A program made the translations under genes and the position numbers. A stretch of DNA of 49,732 nt from AG41 sp035943095 (GTDB lineage Bacteria; Gemmatimonadota; Gemmatimonadetes; Gemmatimonadales; GWC2-71-9), in assembly GCA_035943095.1 (NCBI GenBank), contig DASZCN010000066.1, positions 1 to 49,732 on the forward strand, given 5' to 3'. The first letter of the stretch is position 1, and each line of letters opens with the position of its first letter. Below, in pieces: positions 21,617 through 29,763 of this stretch. The notes beneath the pieces are model-generated. The model did no database searches. It saw only the letters and a program-made list of their open reading frames with translations, and was not told where the DNA came from.

Positions 21617-21698
21617 CTAGACGGCTAGACGGTTAGGCGGTTAGGGGGGGTCGCCAGTTTGGCTCCTTCTAACCGCCTAACCGTCTAACCGCCTAACC
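21617..21698. repeat. inverted arms of degenerate 8-nt repeats between the two glutamine synthetase genes
   Basis: The left arm (21617-21645) reads CTAGACGG, CTAGACGG, TTAGGCGG, TTAGG. The right arm (21669-21698) reads CTAACCGC, CTAACCGT, CTAACCGC, CTAACC. The arms are complementary around a ~23-nt spacer and fill the whole gap, ending 4 nt before ATG 21703, so no ribosome site is left for the second gene. Confidence 0.85.
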
Positions 21699-21702
21699 AA
21701 CT

Positions 21703-23052
21703 ATGGCGACCAGCCCCAAAACCAGCGGCGCCTCCAAGCGCGACATTCTCGAGCTGTGCAAGAAGCAGGGGATCAGCTTCCTGCGCCTCCAATTCACGGA
21801 CATCCTCGGCGTCAATAAGAACGTCGAAGTGCCCGATAGTCAGTTCGAGAAGGCGCTGGAGGGGGACATCATGTTCGACGGCTCGTCGATCGAGGGGTTC
21901 GTGCGGATCGAGGAGTCGGACATGGTGTTGAAGCCCGACCTCGAGACGTTCCGCGTGCTCCCCTACGACGACGAGGGCGGGCGGGTCGCGCGCCTGATCT
22001 GCGACATCTACAACCCCGACGAGACGTCCTTCGCGGGGTGCACCCGCCAGACGCTGAAGCGGCAGATTGCCAAGGCCAAGAGCCTGGGGTTCGAGATGAT
22101 GGCGGGCGCCGAAGCCGAGTTCTTCATTTTCCAGCTCGACGCGAGCGGCGACCCGACGACCGAGACCCACGACCAGGGCGGCTACTTCGACCAGACGCCT
22201 GTCGACCGCGCCGAGGAAATCCGGCGGCTCATCATCCGCGACCTGGTATCGATGGGCTTCGAGGTCGAGGCTGGTCATCACGAGGTCGCGCCCGGCCAGC
22301 ACGAAATCGATTTCCGCTACACGGAAGCGCTCGAAACCGCCGACAACCTCGCGACCTTCCGCTTCATCGTGCGGAACGTCGCCTATCGCCATGGGTTCAT
22401 CGCGACGTTCATGCCCAAGCCGATCTTCGGTCAGAACGGCTCGGGCATGCACACTCACCAATCGTTGTTCAAGGGCGAGCAGAACGCGTTTCACGACCCC
22501 AAGGCAAAGTGGGAGCTGTCCACCACGGCGCTGCAATACGTGGCGGGGCTTCTCAAACACGCCTGCGGCTTCTGCGCGGTGACCAATCCGCTCGTGAACA
22601 GCTACAAGCGGCTCGTTCCCGGGTACGAAGCGCCGACCAACGTGGCCTGGTCCATGCGCAACCGCTCGCCGCTCGTCCGGATCCCCGATCGCCGGGGCAT
22701 CGGCACTCGCTGCGAGCTGCGGATGCCCGATCCGTCCGCCAATCCGTATCTGGCCCTCGCGGTGCAGCTCGCGGCCGGGGTCGACGGCATCGAACGCAAG
22801 CTGGTGCCGCCCGATCCCGTGAACAAGAATATTTTCACGATGAGCTTTCGCGAGCGTCGCAAGTATCGAATCGACGAGCTGCCGCGCGATCTCCACGAGG
22901 CGCTGAACGAGCTCGAGAAGGACGATGTGATCCGGGCCGCGCTGGGGGAGCATATCTACGAGCGCTTCGTCGAGGCGAAGCGCGGGGAATGGCAGGACTA
23001 CATCGGGCAGGTGAGCGAGTGGGAGCTGAACCGATACCTCGGACAGTATTGA
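21703..23052 (+). CDS. glnA: glutamine synthetase type I, alpha (Bacillus-like, feedback-controlled)
   Basis: A 449-aa enzyme of the short form, closely resembling the Bacillus subtilis type through FDGSSIEGFVRIEESDM, VARLICDIYNPD, TFMPKPIFGQNGSGMHTH, NSYKRLVPGYEAPTNVAW and ANPYLALAVQLAAGVDGI. The adenylylation Tyr is absent: the equivalent stretch is NIFTMSFRERRKYRIDELP. The Arg of GFVRIEESDM, linked to feedback inhibition in Bacillus, is present. It follows the beta-type gene across a hairpin repeat. The pair therefore offers the same reaction under two control regimes. Confidence 0.96.
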   Translation: MATSPKTSGASKRDILELCKKQGISFLRLQFTDILGVNKNVEVPDSQFEKALEGDIMFDGSSIEGFVRIEESDMVLKPDLETFRVLPYDDEGGRVARLICDIYNPDETSFAGCTRQTLKRQIAKAKSLGFEMMAGAEAEFFIFQLDASGDPTTETHDQGGYFDQTPVDRAEEIRRLIIRDLVSMGFEVEAGHHEVAPGQHEIDFRYTEALETADNLATFRFIVRNVAYRHGFIATFMPKPIFGQNGSGMHTHQSLFKGEQNAFHDPKAKWELSTTALQYVAGLLKHACGFCAVTNPLVNSYKRLVPGYEAPTNVAWSMRNRSPLVRIPDRRGIGTRCELRMPDPSANPYLALAVQLAAGVDGIERKLVPPDPVNKNIFTMSFRERRKYRIDELPRDLHEALNELEKDDVIRAALGEHIYERFVEAKRGEWQDYIGQVSEWELNRYLGQY

Positions 23053-23071
23053 GCGCGCCGGGCGCGGATCG

Positions 23072-23440
23072 TCATCGCTCCGGAGGATGAGCGATCAGGC
23101 GCCCGAGAGTTTTCATCACGACCGCGAGTCGCCCTTCGAGCAGATGGATCTCCCGCGCATGGCCCAGGTCGAGCGCCGCCGCGATGCGGAGCTGGGTCAA
23201 CACCTCCTGCGCCGACCCCCGCGCATAGGCGAAATAGCGGCGCCGATCGGCGCCCGTCGCCCGGCCTGACGCTTCCGCTATGTTGGAGCTGATGGAGAGC
23301 GCCGCGCGCACGAGCTGATCCGCCCGGGTCGCGGCGCCCGGTCCCGCCAGCGTGCGGCTCAAACGAGCCGCCTGTACGGCGACCTCAAGCGCGAGCTCAT
23401 GAACCTGCAGTCGTCGTTGGTAGGTGTGCGTCGTCACCAT
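23072..23440 (-). CDS. four-helix-bundle protein (S23/IVP family)
   Basis: A 122-aa protein of the family first described from 23S rRNA intervening sequences. The pattern is LQVHELALEVAVQAARLSRTL, DQLVRAALSISSNIAEASGR and RRYFAYARGSAQEVLTQLRIA, each an amphipathic helix. It is free-standing here, not inside an rRNA gene, as is usual for most family members. Its role is unknown. A TATGGT hexamer lies 5 nt before the ATG. It overlaps head to head with the lipoprotein gene on the other strand, and its 3' end is 19 nt from the glutamine synthetase stop. Confidence 0.85.
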   Translation of the reverse strand: MVTTHTYQRRLQVHELALEVAVQAARLSRTLAGPGAATRADQLVRAALSISSNIAEASGRATGADRRRYFAYARGSAQEVLTQLRIAAALDLGHAREIHLLEGRLAVVMKTLGRLIAHPPER

Positions 23441-24049
23441 GCGCTACCATACAGGAGGAGGCGGCTCGTAGCGGTACCCATTTTACGCCCCGGTGCCACG
23501 TTCTTCCGCACGGCAGCGCGTGGTCTCGGCTTGGCGCTGGTGCTGCTCGGAGGCTGCGATCCCACCTCCCGCCCCGGGGACACCCGGGGCTATCAGAGCG
23601 CCGCCCGTTGGGAATGGCATGGCCGGGTGTCGGTGCAACAGGATACCGCGCTCACCATCACGCGCCTCTCACTCGACACGACAGCCGGGGCGGGGGGGGC
23701 GGGGGGCGGCGATGTGGGCCTCGCCCGTTACGACTTCAATCCGGCGGAGGGCGAAGGAGACGAATACTCGCTGACCATCGCCCTCGACTTGGGACGGGCG
23801 CGAGACCTGCGGCAGGGCGTCCCCTACTCGCTCGGGCCTCCCCCCGCCCGTATCCCTGCCTACGGCACGGTGACCTGCTTTTGCGGACCCATGAAGCCGG
23901 ATTCCGTACGAGGGACATTCCTGCTCGCGACCCGGGGCCTTCGGCAGATCGCCGGCCGTGTTGACGCGACCCTGTACTTTACGGAATGGAACAACCCCAC
24001 TCGGCACGTGACCTACTCGCTGCACCAGCGCATTGACCTGGTCAAGTAA
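23399..24049 (+). CDS. lipoprotein of unknown function, start uncertain
   Basis: A lipobox (ALVLLGGC) indicates a lipoprotein whose mature part is about 165 aa, with a Gly/Ala-rich loop (TAGAGGAGGGD) and a beta-rich C-terminal half. Two Cys form CFCG. No family recognised. The start is unclear: ATG 23399 and GTG 23417 both give a long basic leader and overlap the divergent helical-bundle gene; a strong AGGAGGAGG at 23452 is not followed by a standard start codon at normal distance. The 3' end overlaps the next gene by 17 nt. Confidence 0.65.
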   Translation: MNLQSSLVGVRRHHALPYRRRRLVAVPILRPGATFFRTAARGLGLALVLLGGCDPTSRPGDTRGYQSAARWEWHGRVSVQQDTALTITRLSLDTTAGAGGAGGGDVGLARYDFNPAEGEGDEYSLTIALDLGRARDLRQGVPYSLGPPPARIPAYGTVTCFCGPMKPDSVRGTFLLATRGLRQIAGRVDATLYFTEWNNPTRHVTYSLHQRIDLVK

Positions 24050-25658
24050 GGCGGTCGGGCGGACGGTCGGTCTGGCAGTCGGCGCCGCGGCACTTCTGTC
24101 CGCCGGTTCGCCGGTCCGCCTGTCCGCCCAGACGGTCGACACGATCATCATCGTCAACCGAAACATCTTCGACCCGCAGGAGGAGGCCCTCAGCTTCATC
24201 GCCCGGCTGGCCAACCGGCTGCACGTGCGCACCCGCGCAGGCATCATTCGGCGCACCCTCCTCATCAATCCGGGTGAGCCCTACGACTCCGCCCGGATCG
24301 CGGAGAGCGAGCGTGCGCTGCGCAACCTGCACGTGTTCAGCCGCGTTCGGATCGATACCACACGCCTCGACGGCCGCCTGGCGCTGCGCGTCGCCACGAC
24401 GGACGGCTGGAGTACCAAGCCGCAGCTCGGCTACACCTCCGCCGGGGGGGATGTCACCTGGTTGGCAGGCGTCGTAGAGGACAACCTGTTTGGCACCGCC
24501 ACGTCGCTCGTTGCGGTATACAACCACACGCCGGACCGCAACATCTTCAACCTCGGCTATTCGAGCCCACACTTCTTTTCCCGTCGCACCCACCTCCAGC
24601 TTGTCTACAACGACAAGTCGGACGGGAGACAGGGAACCTGGCTCTTCGGCGTGCCGTTTTATGAGACCGCGGCCCCGCGCGCTGTGCTGGTGGGAGGTGA
24701 AGCGGCCTCCGAACGTGTGTTGTTGTTCAAGGATGGTGTCCCCGACTCGACGCGCGACGCCGCGCGTGCCCCGAAGGGCGTGACGGAGCGTCACGCGCTC
24801 AGTTTCGCGCTCACTGCCGGGTTCGCGCCGCGCGCCACCACGCGGGATTACGTGCGACTGTGGCTGGGGGGACAGTGGCGCCGCGAGGACTTCGATAGCT
24901 CGGGGTCCGCGAGCTTTCCCCGATCGATGTTCGGTACGGTGGGCGCGGGGATGGACGTTGGTCATGTCAGGTTCCAGGTGCTCGAGCGCCTCAATTCTTA
25001 TGCGCGGCGCGAGGACGTAGACGTCTCGCAGTTGTTTCACATTGGCGTGTGGGCGGCCCCGAGCGCCTGGGGATATCCGAGCGGGGGTGCGGGCGTCGGG
25101 CCAGAGGTGGCCGCGCAGGTCGCCGCGCCATGGGCAAGCGGGTTCGCGGCGTTGCGTGTAGCGGGGAACGGCGTGTTTACGTCGGGGGCACCCGACTCCG
25201 GTCGTGCGGCTGTCGCGTTCACGATTGCGAGCCAGGACCTTCCTCCGCACACCCTGATCTTGCACGTCGAGGCGGCCCGCTTGCGACGGCCGAAGTTCGG
25301 CGACGAGTTCGACCTGTGGACCACCAAGAACGGACCGCGGGTGTGGGGGATCCACCAGTTCTCGGGTACCCAGATGCTTTGGGTCGCGTTCGAGGACCGC
25401 GCGCTGGTCGCCGATGATGCGTGGGGGCTCGTGGGCATCGGCGTCGCTCCGTTCGTCGATTACGGTGGCGCCTGGTATCCCGGGCGCGAGTCCGCGCGGC
25501 TCGGGGGCGACGTCGGTCTCTCGCTCCGGATCGGACCGACACGAGCCGTTCGTGGCGACGTGGCCGAGATCGCGTTGGGGTACCGGTTTTGGGGGAAAGG
25601 GTTCTCAGCTCCACCCGGACGGTGGGGCCTGACGATCCGCAGAGGGGTGGTCTATTAA
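24033..25658 (+). CDS. outer-membrane protein with POTRA-like domain and beta-barrel (Omp85/surface antigen-like)
   Basis: A 541-aa protein. A signal peptide (ends near LSAQT) leads to a POTRA-like domain (RTRAGIIRRTLLINPGEPYDSARIAESERALRNLHVFSRVRID) and then a long beta-rich barrel finishing in an aromatic terminal strand (GLTIRRGVVY). It has one POTRA rather than the five of BamA, closer to the BamL/surface-antigen variants. TTG 24033 overlaps the lipoprotein gene. Most of the signal peptide is encoded by the 8-nt repeat at 24050-24135, which is unusual. The lipoprotein upstream may be a partner. Confidence 0.8.
   Translation: MTWSSKAVGRTVGLAVGAAALLSAGSPVRLSAQTVDTIIIVNRNIFDPQEEALSFIARLANRLHVRTRAGIIRRTLLINPGEPYDSARIAESERALRNLHVFSRVRIDTTRLDGRLALRVATTDGWSTKPQLGYTSAGGDVTWLAGVVEDNLFGTATSLVAVYNHTPDRNIFNLGYSSPHFFSRRTHLQLVYNDKSDGRQGTWLFGVPFYETAAPRAVLVGGEAASERVLLFKDGVPDSTRDAARAPKGVTERHALSFALTAGFAPRATTRDYVRLWLGGQWRREDFDSSGSASFPRSMFGTVGAGMDVGHVRFQVLERLNSYARREDVDVSQLFHIGVWAAPSAWGYPSGGAGVGPEVAAQVAAPWASGFAALRVAGNGVFTSGAPDSGRAAVAFTIASQDLPPHTLILHVEAARLRRPKFGDEFDLWTTKNGPRVWGIHQFSGTQMLWVAFEDRALVADDAWGLVGIGVAPFVDYGGAWYPGRESARLGGDVGLSLRIGPTRAVRGDVAEIALGYRFWGKGFSAPPGRWGLTIRRGVVY
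24050..24135. repeat. inverted arms of degenerate 8-nt repeats that encode a signal peptide
   Basis: The left arm (24050-24081) reads GGCGGTCG, GGCGGACG, GTCGGTCT, GGCAGTCG. The right arm (24096-24135) reads CTGTCCGC, CGGTTCGC, CGGTCCGC, CTGTCCGC, CCAGACGG. Complementary over most of the length. It is in frame with the POTRA/beta-barrel gene and covers nearly its whole signal sequence. Confidence 0.75.
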
Positions 25659-25673
25659 GAAGGAGCGGTCGAG

Positions 25674-26795
25674 ATGAGCCAGCGCGGACGCATGGTCGCA
25701 TTCATTACCATCATCACGTCCGTGTGGACGTTATTGCACGTGTACGTCGGCGAACGGCTCCTGGCTCAGGAACCGCTCCCCGCGGCCTGGCGCGTGCTCG
25801 GGTGGACCGGAATCCTGCTGCTGGCGACGGGTCCGGCGCTCGCGCTCTGGGCCGGCCGCTCGGAGGGGGTGCCGGCGCGACGGATGATCGAGGTCGCTGG
25901 CTTCACGGCGATGGGCTTGTCGTCGCTGCTGATCGTGTTCGCGCTCGTCGGGGACGCATTGCGGGCGCGCGCCTGGCTCGGCGCTAGTGGCTTCGCGATT
26001 GCGGTCGTCGGTTGCGCCCTCGCGGTTCTCGTGGCGGGCCTCTGGATGGCGCGGCGTCCGGCGACCGTGCGGGTGGTCGACGTGCCGATCAGCGGGCTGC
26101 CGCCCGACCTCCAGGGGTTTCGCATCGTCCAGCTATCGGATCTCCACGTGGGCCCCACCCTGAAGCGAGCGTTTGTCGAGCGCGTGGTGCGCACGACCAA
26201 CGGGCTCGATCCCGACGTGATCGCCTTGACCGGGGACGTGGCCGATGGCTTCCCGCCCGCCCTGCGCGACGAAGTGGCTCCCCTCGCGGCGCTGCGTGCA
26301 CCTCACGGCAAGTTCTTCGTCACCGGGAACCATGAGTACTACTGGGACGCGGCCGCGTGGGTGCGCGAGCTCGAGGGCCTCGGCTTCAACGCCCTCGTCA
26401 ACCGGCACCAGGTGATCCGGCGCGGCACCGGCCGGATCGTCATGGCGGGCGTGACGGATCTTTCGGGGGGCGGGCTACCCGGCCATGCGTCCGATCCAGC
26501 GGCCGCGGTTGCCGGAGCGCCGGCGAGCGATGTGAAGGTGCTGCTGGCGCACCAGCCTCGGAGCGCGTTTGCCGCGCGCGCCGCGGGCTATGACCTGCAG
26601 CTCTCCGGTCACACGCACGGTGGTCAGTACTTCCCCTTCAACCTGTTGGTGCGGCTGTTTCAGCCGTTCGTCGCGGGGTTGCATCGACTCGAGGCCATGT
26701 GGCTGTACGTCAGCCGAGGCACCGGGTATTGGGGACCGCCGCTCAGGCTCGGGGCGCCCGCGGAGATCACGCTCATCCAGCTCGTGCGGGCGTGA
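25674..26795 (+). CDS. membrane-anchored metallophosphoesterase (YkuE/COG1408-like)
   Basis: A 373-aa protein with four N-terminal transmembrane helices (to about residue 128) and a calcineurin-like phosphoesterase domain. All metal motifs are visible: LSDLHVG, TGDVADG, GNHEYY, LLAHQP and SGHTHGGQ. The subgroup acts on phosphoesters at or near the membrane, possibly lipid or UDP-linked substrates; the true substrate is unknown. AAGGAG precedes ATG 25674. It lies 15 nt after the outer-membrane protein gene and may share its transcript. Confidence 0.92.
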   Translation: MSQRGRMVAFITIITSVWTLLHVYVGERLLAQEPLPAAWRVLGWTGILLLATGPALALWAGRSEGVPARRMIEVAGFTAMGLSSLLIVFALVGDALRARAWLGASGFAIAVVGCALAVLVAGLWMARRPATVRVVDVPISGLPPDLQGFRIVQLSDLHVGPTLKRAFVERVVRTTNGLDPDVIALTGDVADGFPPALRDEVAPLAALRAPHGKFFVTGNHEYYWDAAAWVRELEGLGFNALVNRHQVIRRGTGRIVMAGVTDLSGGGLPGHASDPAAAVAGAPASDVKVLLAHQPRSAFAARAAGYDLQLSGHTHGGQYFPFNLLVRLFQPFVAGLHRLEAMWLYVSRGTGYWGPPLRLGAPAEITLIQLVRA

Positions 26796-26939
26796 CATCC
26801 CGCGTACCGAGGTCCTGGCTCGACCGCTCCGCGACTCGGCGTCGGATCGATACGATTCGTCGCACGCGGGTTTCCCGCGCGGGCGGAGTCGCGTAGACTA
26901 GCCAGCCGTCCCCTCTCTCCTACCGGAGGCGAAACGCCC

Positions 26940-27416
26940 ATGTCGCGCCTCGCCATACTCACCATGCTGCTTGGCGTGACGACCGCCTGTCGACGCACGG
27001 TGGATGTCGCCGTCACGCGTGCCGCGCTTCAGGATGCCGACCGCGCCTTCGACCGGGCGACGAGCGAGCGGCGGCTCGAGGGGTGGGTCGAATACTTCGC
27101 GGAGGACGGCGCGATGCTGCGCCCCGGCGGAGCGGTCACGGGAAGAGCGGCGATTCGTGAGCACATGAGCCCCGTCCTGCGCGACTCGTCCTTTACGCTG
27201 CGGTGGCAGCCCACTCGATCGGACGTCGGAGCGGCCGGTGATCTCGGATACACGGTGGGCCGGTATGAAGCGCGGCGCCGCGACGTGAAGGGCGCCGCGA
27301 ATGTACGCACCGGGACGTATCTGACGATCTGGAAAAAGCAGGCGGATGGGTCGTGGAAAGTCGTCCTCGACACGGGCGTCGAAGACCCGCCGACGGAGGT
27401 CGCCGCGGCTCGCTGA
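26940..27416 (+). CDS. SnoaL/DUF4440-like lipoprotein
   Basis: A 158-aa protein with a lipobox (LLGVTTAC) and a cone-shaped NTF2-like domain: AALQDADRAFDRATSERRLEGWVEYFAEDGAMLRPGG, then GRAAIREHM and GTYLTIWKKQADGSWKVVLDTG. This matches the DUF4440/SnoaL-like ketosteroid-isomerase-fold family. No catalytic set is obvious, so it may bind rather than turn over a ligand. GGAGG stands upstream of ATG 26940. The 144-nt gap before it shows no clear structure. Confidence 0.88.
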   Translation: MSRLAILTMLLGVTTACRRTVDVAVTRAALQDADRAFDRATSERRLEGWVEYFAEDGAMLRPGGAVTGRAAIREHMSPVLRDSSFTLRWQPTRSDVGAAGDLGYTVGRYEARRRDVKGAANVRTGTYLTIWKKQADGSWKVVLDTGVEDPPTEVAAAR

Positions 27417-27603
27417 CGACCGGTTCGTCGCTCCTACCTCGCCATTCGGCGCGCATCCGGCGCGGTTCACCGCATGGGCCCGGTCGCTCCGCCTCAGACA
27501 TTCCTATCCTCGCGCCGGCCAGCGTGTTGGACGCCTGCCAGAAAGTCGCCGTATACTTCACGGTGAAACGATCGCTTCGTTGAAGAAAGGAGTTCGTCGC
27601 GCC

Positions 27604-28779
27604 GTGACCGTCCCCCCGGCCCCCCCGGCCGCGCCGGGCCCGACCGCGACAGGTCGCCGAGCTCGCGCGCCATATCCACGCTGGTGGGTGATCCTCGCCG
27701 CTTGGATGGCCTGGGGCCTGCTCTGGTCCACTCAGGTGGCGCTCTATTCGCGGCTCGGCGGCAAGCTCATGCCGGTCCCCGAGGCGCTGCGGCTCCAGAT
27801 GCCGCTCGGGTTCGCGTGGGCGTTGCTCACACCCGGCATCATCTGGCTGGGGCGCCGGTTCCCCCCCTTCGAAGGTCGACGCTGGCCGCTCGGCCTCGCC
27901 GTAAATCTCGTCGCGAGCATGCTGGTCGTGTATATGCTGGGGCTCGGACAGATCGTGAACGAGCGATCCGTGCTCGGCTCCTCGCCGCGCGACCTGCCAC
28001 TCCTGATCGCCGGGGTGCGATCGTGGCTGTTTTGGCTCACGTCGGACGGCATGCTCTATTGGGCCGTCCTCGCCATCGATTCCGGCGTCGCGCGTTATCG
28101 TGAGGCGCGGGAACGTGAGCTCCGCGCGTCGCAGCTCGAGGCGCAGCTGTCCCAGGCCCGGCTGCAGTCGCTCAAGATGCAGCTTCAGCCGCACTTCCTG
28201 TTCAACGCCCTGCACACGATCGGGCAGCTCGTACGCACGAGGCAGGATGCGCTCGCCGTCCAGGTGGTGGCCGGGCTCGGGGATCTGCTGCGGCAATTGC
28301 TCGACAGCGCGAGCACGCAGGAAGTCCCGCTCAAGCAGGAGCTCGACTTCCTGCGCAGCTATCTGGACATCGAGCAGATCCGCTTTCGCGATCGGCTCAA
28401 AGTCGTGGTGGACGCGGCGGGCGATACGTACGACGCGCGGGTGCCCCACCTCATTCTGCAGCCGCTGGTGGAGAACGCCATTCGTCACGGTATCACGCCG
28501 CGGACCAACGTCGGCCGGCTCCTCATCTGCGCGCGGCGCATCAACGGGAGCCTTCATCTCACGGTCCGCGACGACGGAGCGGGCCTGCCGTCGACGGGCC
28601 TCGAGGCGCGTGACAGCCGAGGCGTCGGCCTGGCCAACACGAGCGCCCGGCTGCAGCAGCTCTATGGCGACGAGGCCTCGTTCGACGTCGTGAACGCGGA
28701 GGACGGAGGCGCGGTCGCCCACATCGTGCTGCCGTTCCGGCTGGCCGCGGCGGACTGGCAGGGCGCGCAGGAGCGCTGA
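27604..28779 (+). CDS. LytS-type membrane histidine kinase
   Basis: A 391-aa kinase. A Pro-rich N terminus is followed by four hydrophobic segments (about 27-48, 67-83, 96-116 and 133-158), a short coiled coil, and the His_kinase domain with MQLQPHFLFNALHTIGQ (His197). The ATPase domain follows with LQPLVENAIRHG, DDGAGL and GVGLANT. GTG 27604 is chosen because AAAGGAG lies 9 nt upstream. The LytTR regulator follows 3 nt after the stop. A SusC/SusD locus lies beyond it, a plausible target. Confidence 0.9.
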   Translation: MTVPPAPPAAPGPTATGRRARAPYPRWWVILAAWMAWGLLWSTQVALYSRLGGKLMPVPEALRLQMPLGFAWALLTPGIIWLGRRFPPFEGRRWPLGLAVNLVASMLVVYMLGLGQIVNERSVLGSSPRDLPLLIAGVRSWLFWLTSDGMLYWAVLAIDSGVARYREARERELRASQLEAQLSQARLQSLKMQLQPHFLFNALHTIGQLVRTRQDALAVQVVAGLGDLLRQLLDSASTQEVPLKQELDFLRSYLDIEQIRFRDRLKVVVDAAGDTYDARVPHLILQPLVENAIRHGITPRTNVGRLLICARRINGSLHLTVRDDGAGLPSTGLEARDSRGVGLANTSARLQQLYGDEASFDVVNAEDGGAVAHIVLPFRLAAADWQGAQER

Positions 28780-28782
28780 GGC

Positions 28783-29562
28783 ATGCGGCCGATTCGTACG
28801 TTGATCGTCGATGACGAGCCCGCCGCGCGCGACGGGATGCGGCAGTTGCTCGCGGCGGACCCGGAGATCGTCCTGACGGGCGAGTGCGCGAACGGACGCG
28901 AGGCCACGGCGGCGATACGCGACACGTCGCCGGATCTCGTGTTCCTGGATGTGCAGATGCCGGAGCTGGATGGCTTCGGCGTGCTGCGCGAGGTGGGTGT
29001 CGAGCGGGCGCCCGCGGTGGTCTTCGTGACGGCCTTCGATCAGTACGCGCTGCGCGCCTTCGACGTGCACGCCATCGACTACCTCCTGAAGCCGTTCACC
29101 GACGACCGGTTTCGCCAATCGCTCGATCGCGCGAAGCAGCAGGTGCGCCAGGCGCAGCTGGGCGACCTCTCCCGCAAACTCGCCGCCCTCCTCGATCACG
29201 ACGGGGCGGCATCCGCGCGCCCACGCTACCTCGACCGGCTCGTCGTGAAGTCGGGCGGGAAGGTGACGTTGCTCCCCGTGGGCGAGATCGAGTGGATCGA
29301 TGCCGAAGGCGACTACGTGCGGATTCACGTGGGGAAGACGTGGCACCTGCTGCGCGAGACGATGAAGAGTCTCGAAGATCAGCTCGATGGCGCCCGGTTC
29401 GTGCGGATCCACCGCTCGACGATCGTCAATCTGGAGAAGGTGAAAGAGCTCCAACCATTCTTCCGTGGCGAGTACGTCGTCGTGCTACACAACGGTACCA
29501 CGCTCAAGCTCTCGCGTGGCTACCGCGACAACCTCGAGGCGCGCCTCGGCCGAAACTTCTGA
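28783..29562 (+). CDS. LytTR-family response regulator
   Basis: A 259-aa regulator. The receiver has IVDDEP, Asp56 in LVFLDVQMPE, Thr in FVTAFD and Lys in LLKPF. The C-terminal LytTR DNA-binding domain starts near residue 150 (RLVVKSGGKVTLLPVGEIEWIDAEGDYVRIH) and continues through FVRIHRSTIVNLEKVKEL...LKLSRGYRDNL. Both domains look intact. It forms a two-component pair with the kinase upstream. The 350-nt gap to susC after it contains small RNA copy B. Confidence 0.95.
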   Translation: MRPIRTLIVDDEPAARDGMRQLLAADPEIVLTGECANGREATAAIRDTSPDLVFLDVQMPELDGFGVLREVGVERAPAVVFVTAFDQYALRAFDVHAIDYLLKPFTDDRFRQSLDRAKQQVRQAQLGDLSRKLAALLDHDGAASARPRYLDRLVVKSGGKVTLLPVGEIEWIDAEGDYVRIHVGKTWHLLRETMKSLEDQLDGARFVRIHRSTIVNLEKVKELQPFFRGEYVVVLHNGTTLKLSRGYRDNLEARLGRNF

Positions 29563-29628
29563 GCGGGTGGCCCGTCGCGCCGCGCGAGCGTCTTGGCGCA
29601 TCGCGCCGCCCGCTCGTCGCCGAAGCCT

Positions 29629-29656
29629 TTGCGAGAACTCCGTTCCCCAGTAGGCT
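29629..29656 (+). promoter_or_regulatory. possible promoter of small RNA copy B
   Basis: TTGCGA (29629-29634), a 16-nt spacer, TAGGCT (29651-29656). The TAGG box is also present at the same place in copy A (15155-15160, TAGGGC). The predicted start is near 29661-29663, at the first conserved GCGCG. Confidence 0.5.
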
Positions 29657-29660
29657 GGTA

Positions 29661-29763
29661 GCGCGCTCCGACGGAGCGTGATGCTCAGGTCGCGGGCGGA
29701 GTGGGACGGCCGCTTCCCCCGACCGACCGAACCCGGGGCGCAAGCACCGGGTTCTGGTTTTTT
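29661..29763 (+). ncRNA. small structured RNA, copy B, with its own terminator
   Basis: Homologous to 15162-15266. The first hairpin is CGCTCC-GAC-GGAGCG. The core hairpin pairs GGGCGGAGTG with CGCTTCCCCC around the loop GGACGGC, again with one C-C mismatch and with substitutions that keep pairing compared with copy A. An outer stem joins GGTCG to CGACC. The terminator pairs GAACCCGG (29729-29736) with CCGGGTTC (29747-29754) and ends in T6 (29758-29763). About 150 nt separate it from ATG 29914, so a leader role for susC is possible but not needed. I see nothing clear in 29764-29913 apart from a (GTCC)4 run and the susC ribosome site. Confidence 0.6.

Noticed and set aside
21617..21698. CRISPR array
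   Set aside because: Units are only 8 nt, degenerate and contiguous, with no spacers and no cas genes in the window; the arms face each other.
23072..23440. rRNA intervening sequence
   Set aside because: The four-helix-bundle protein family is known from 23S rRNA insertions, but no rRNA sequence surrounds this copy.
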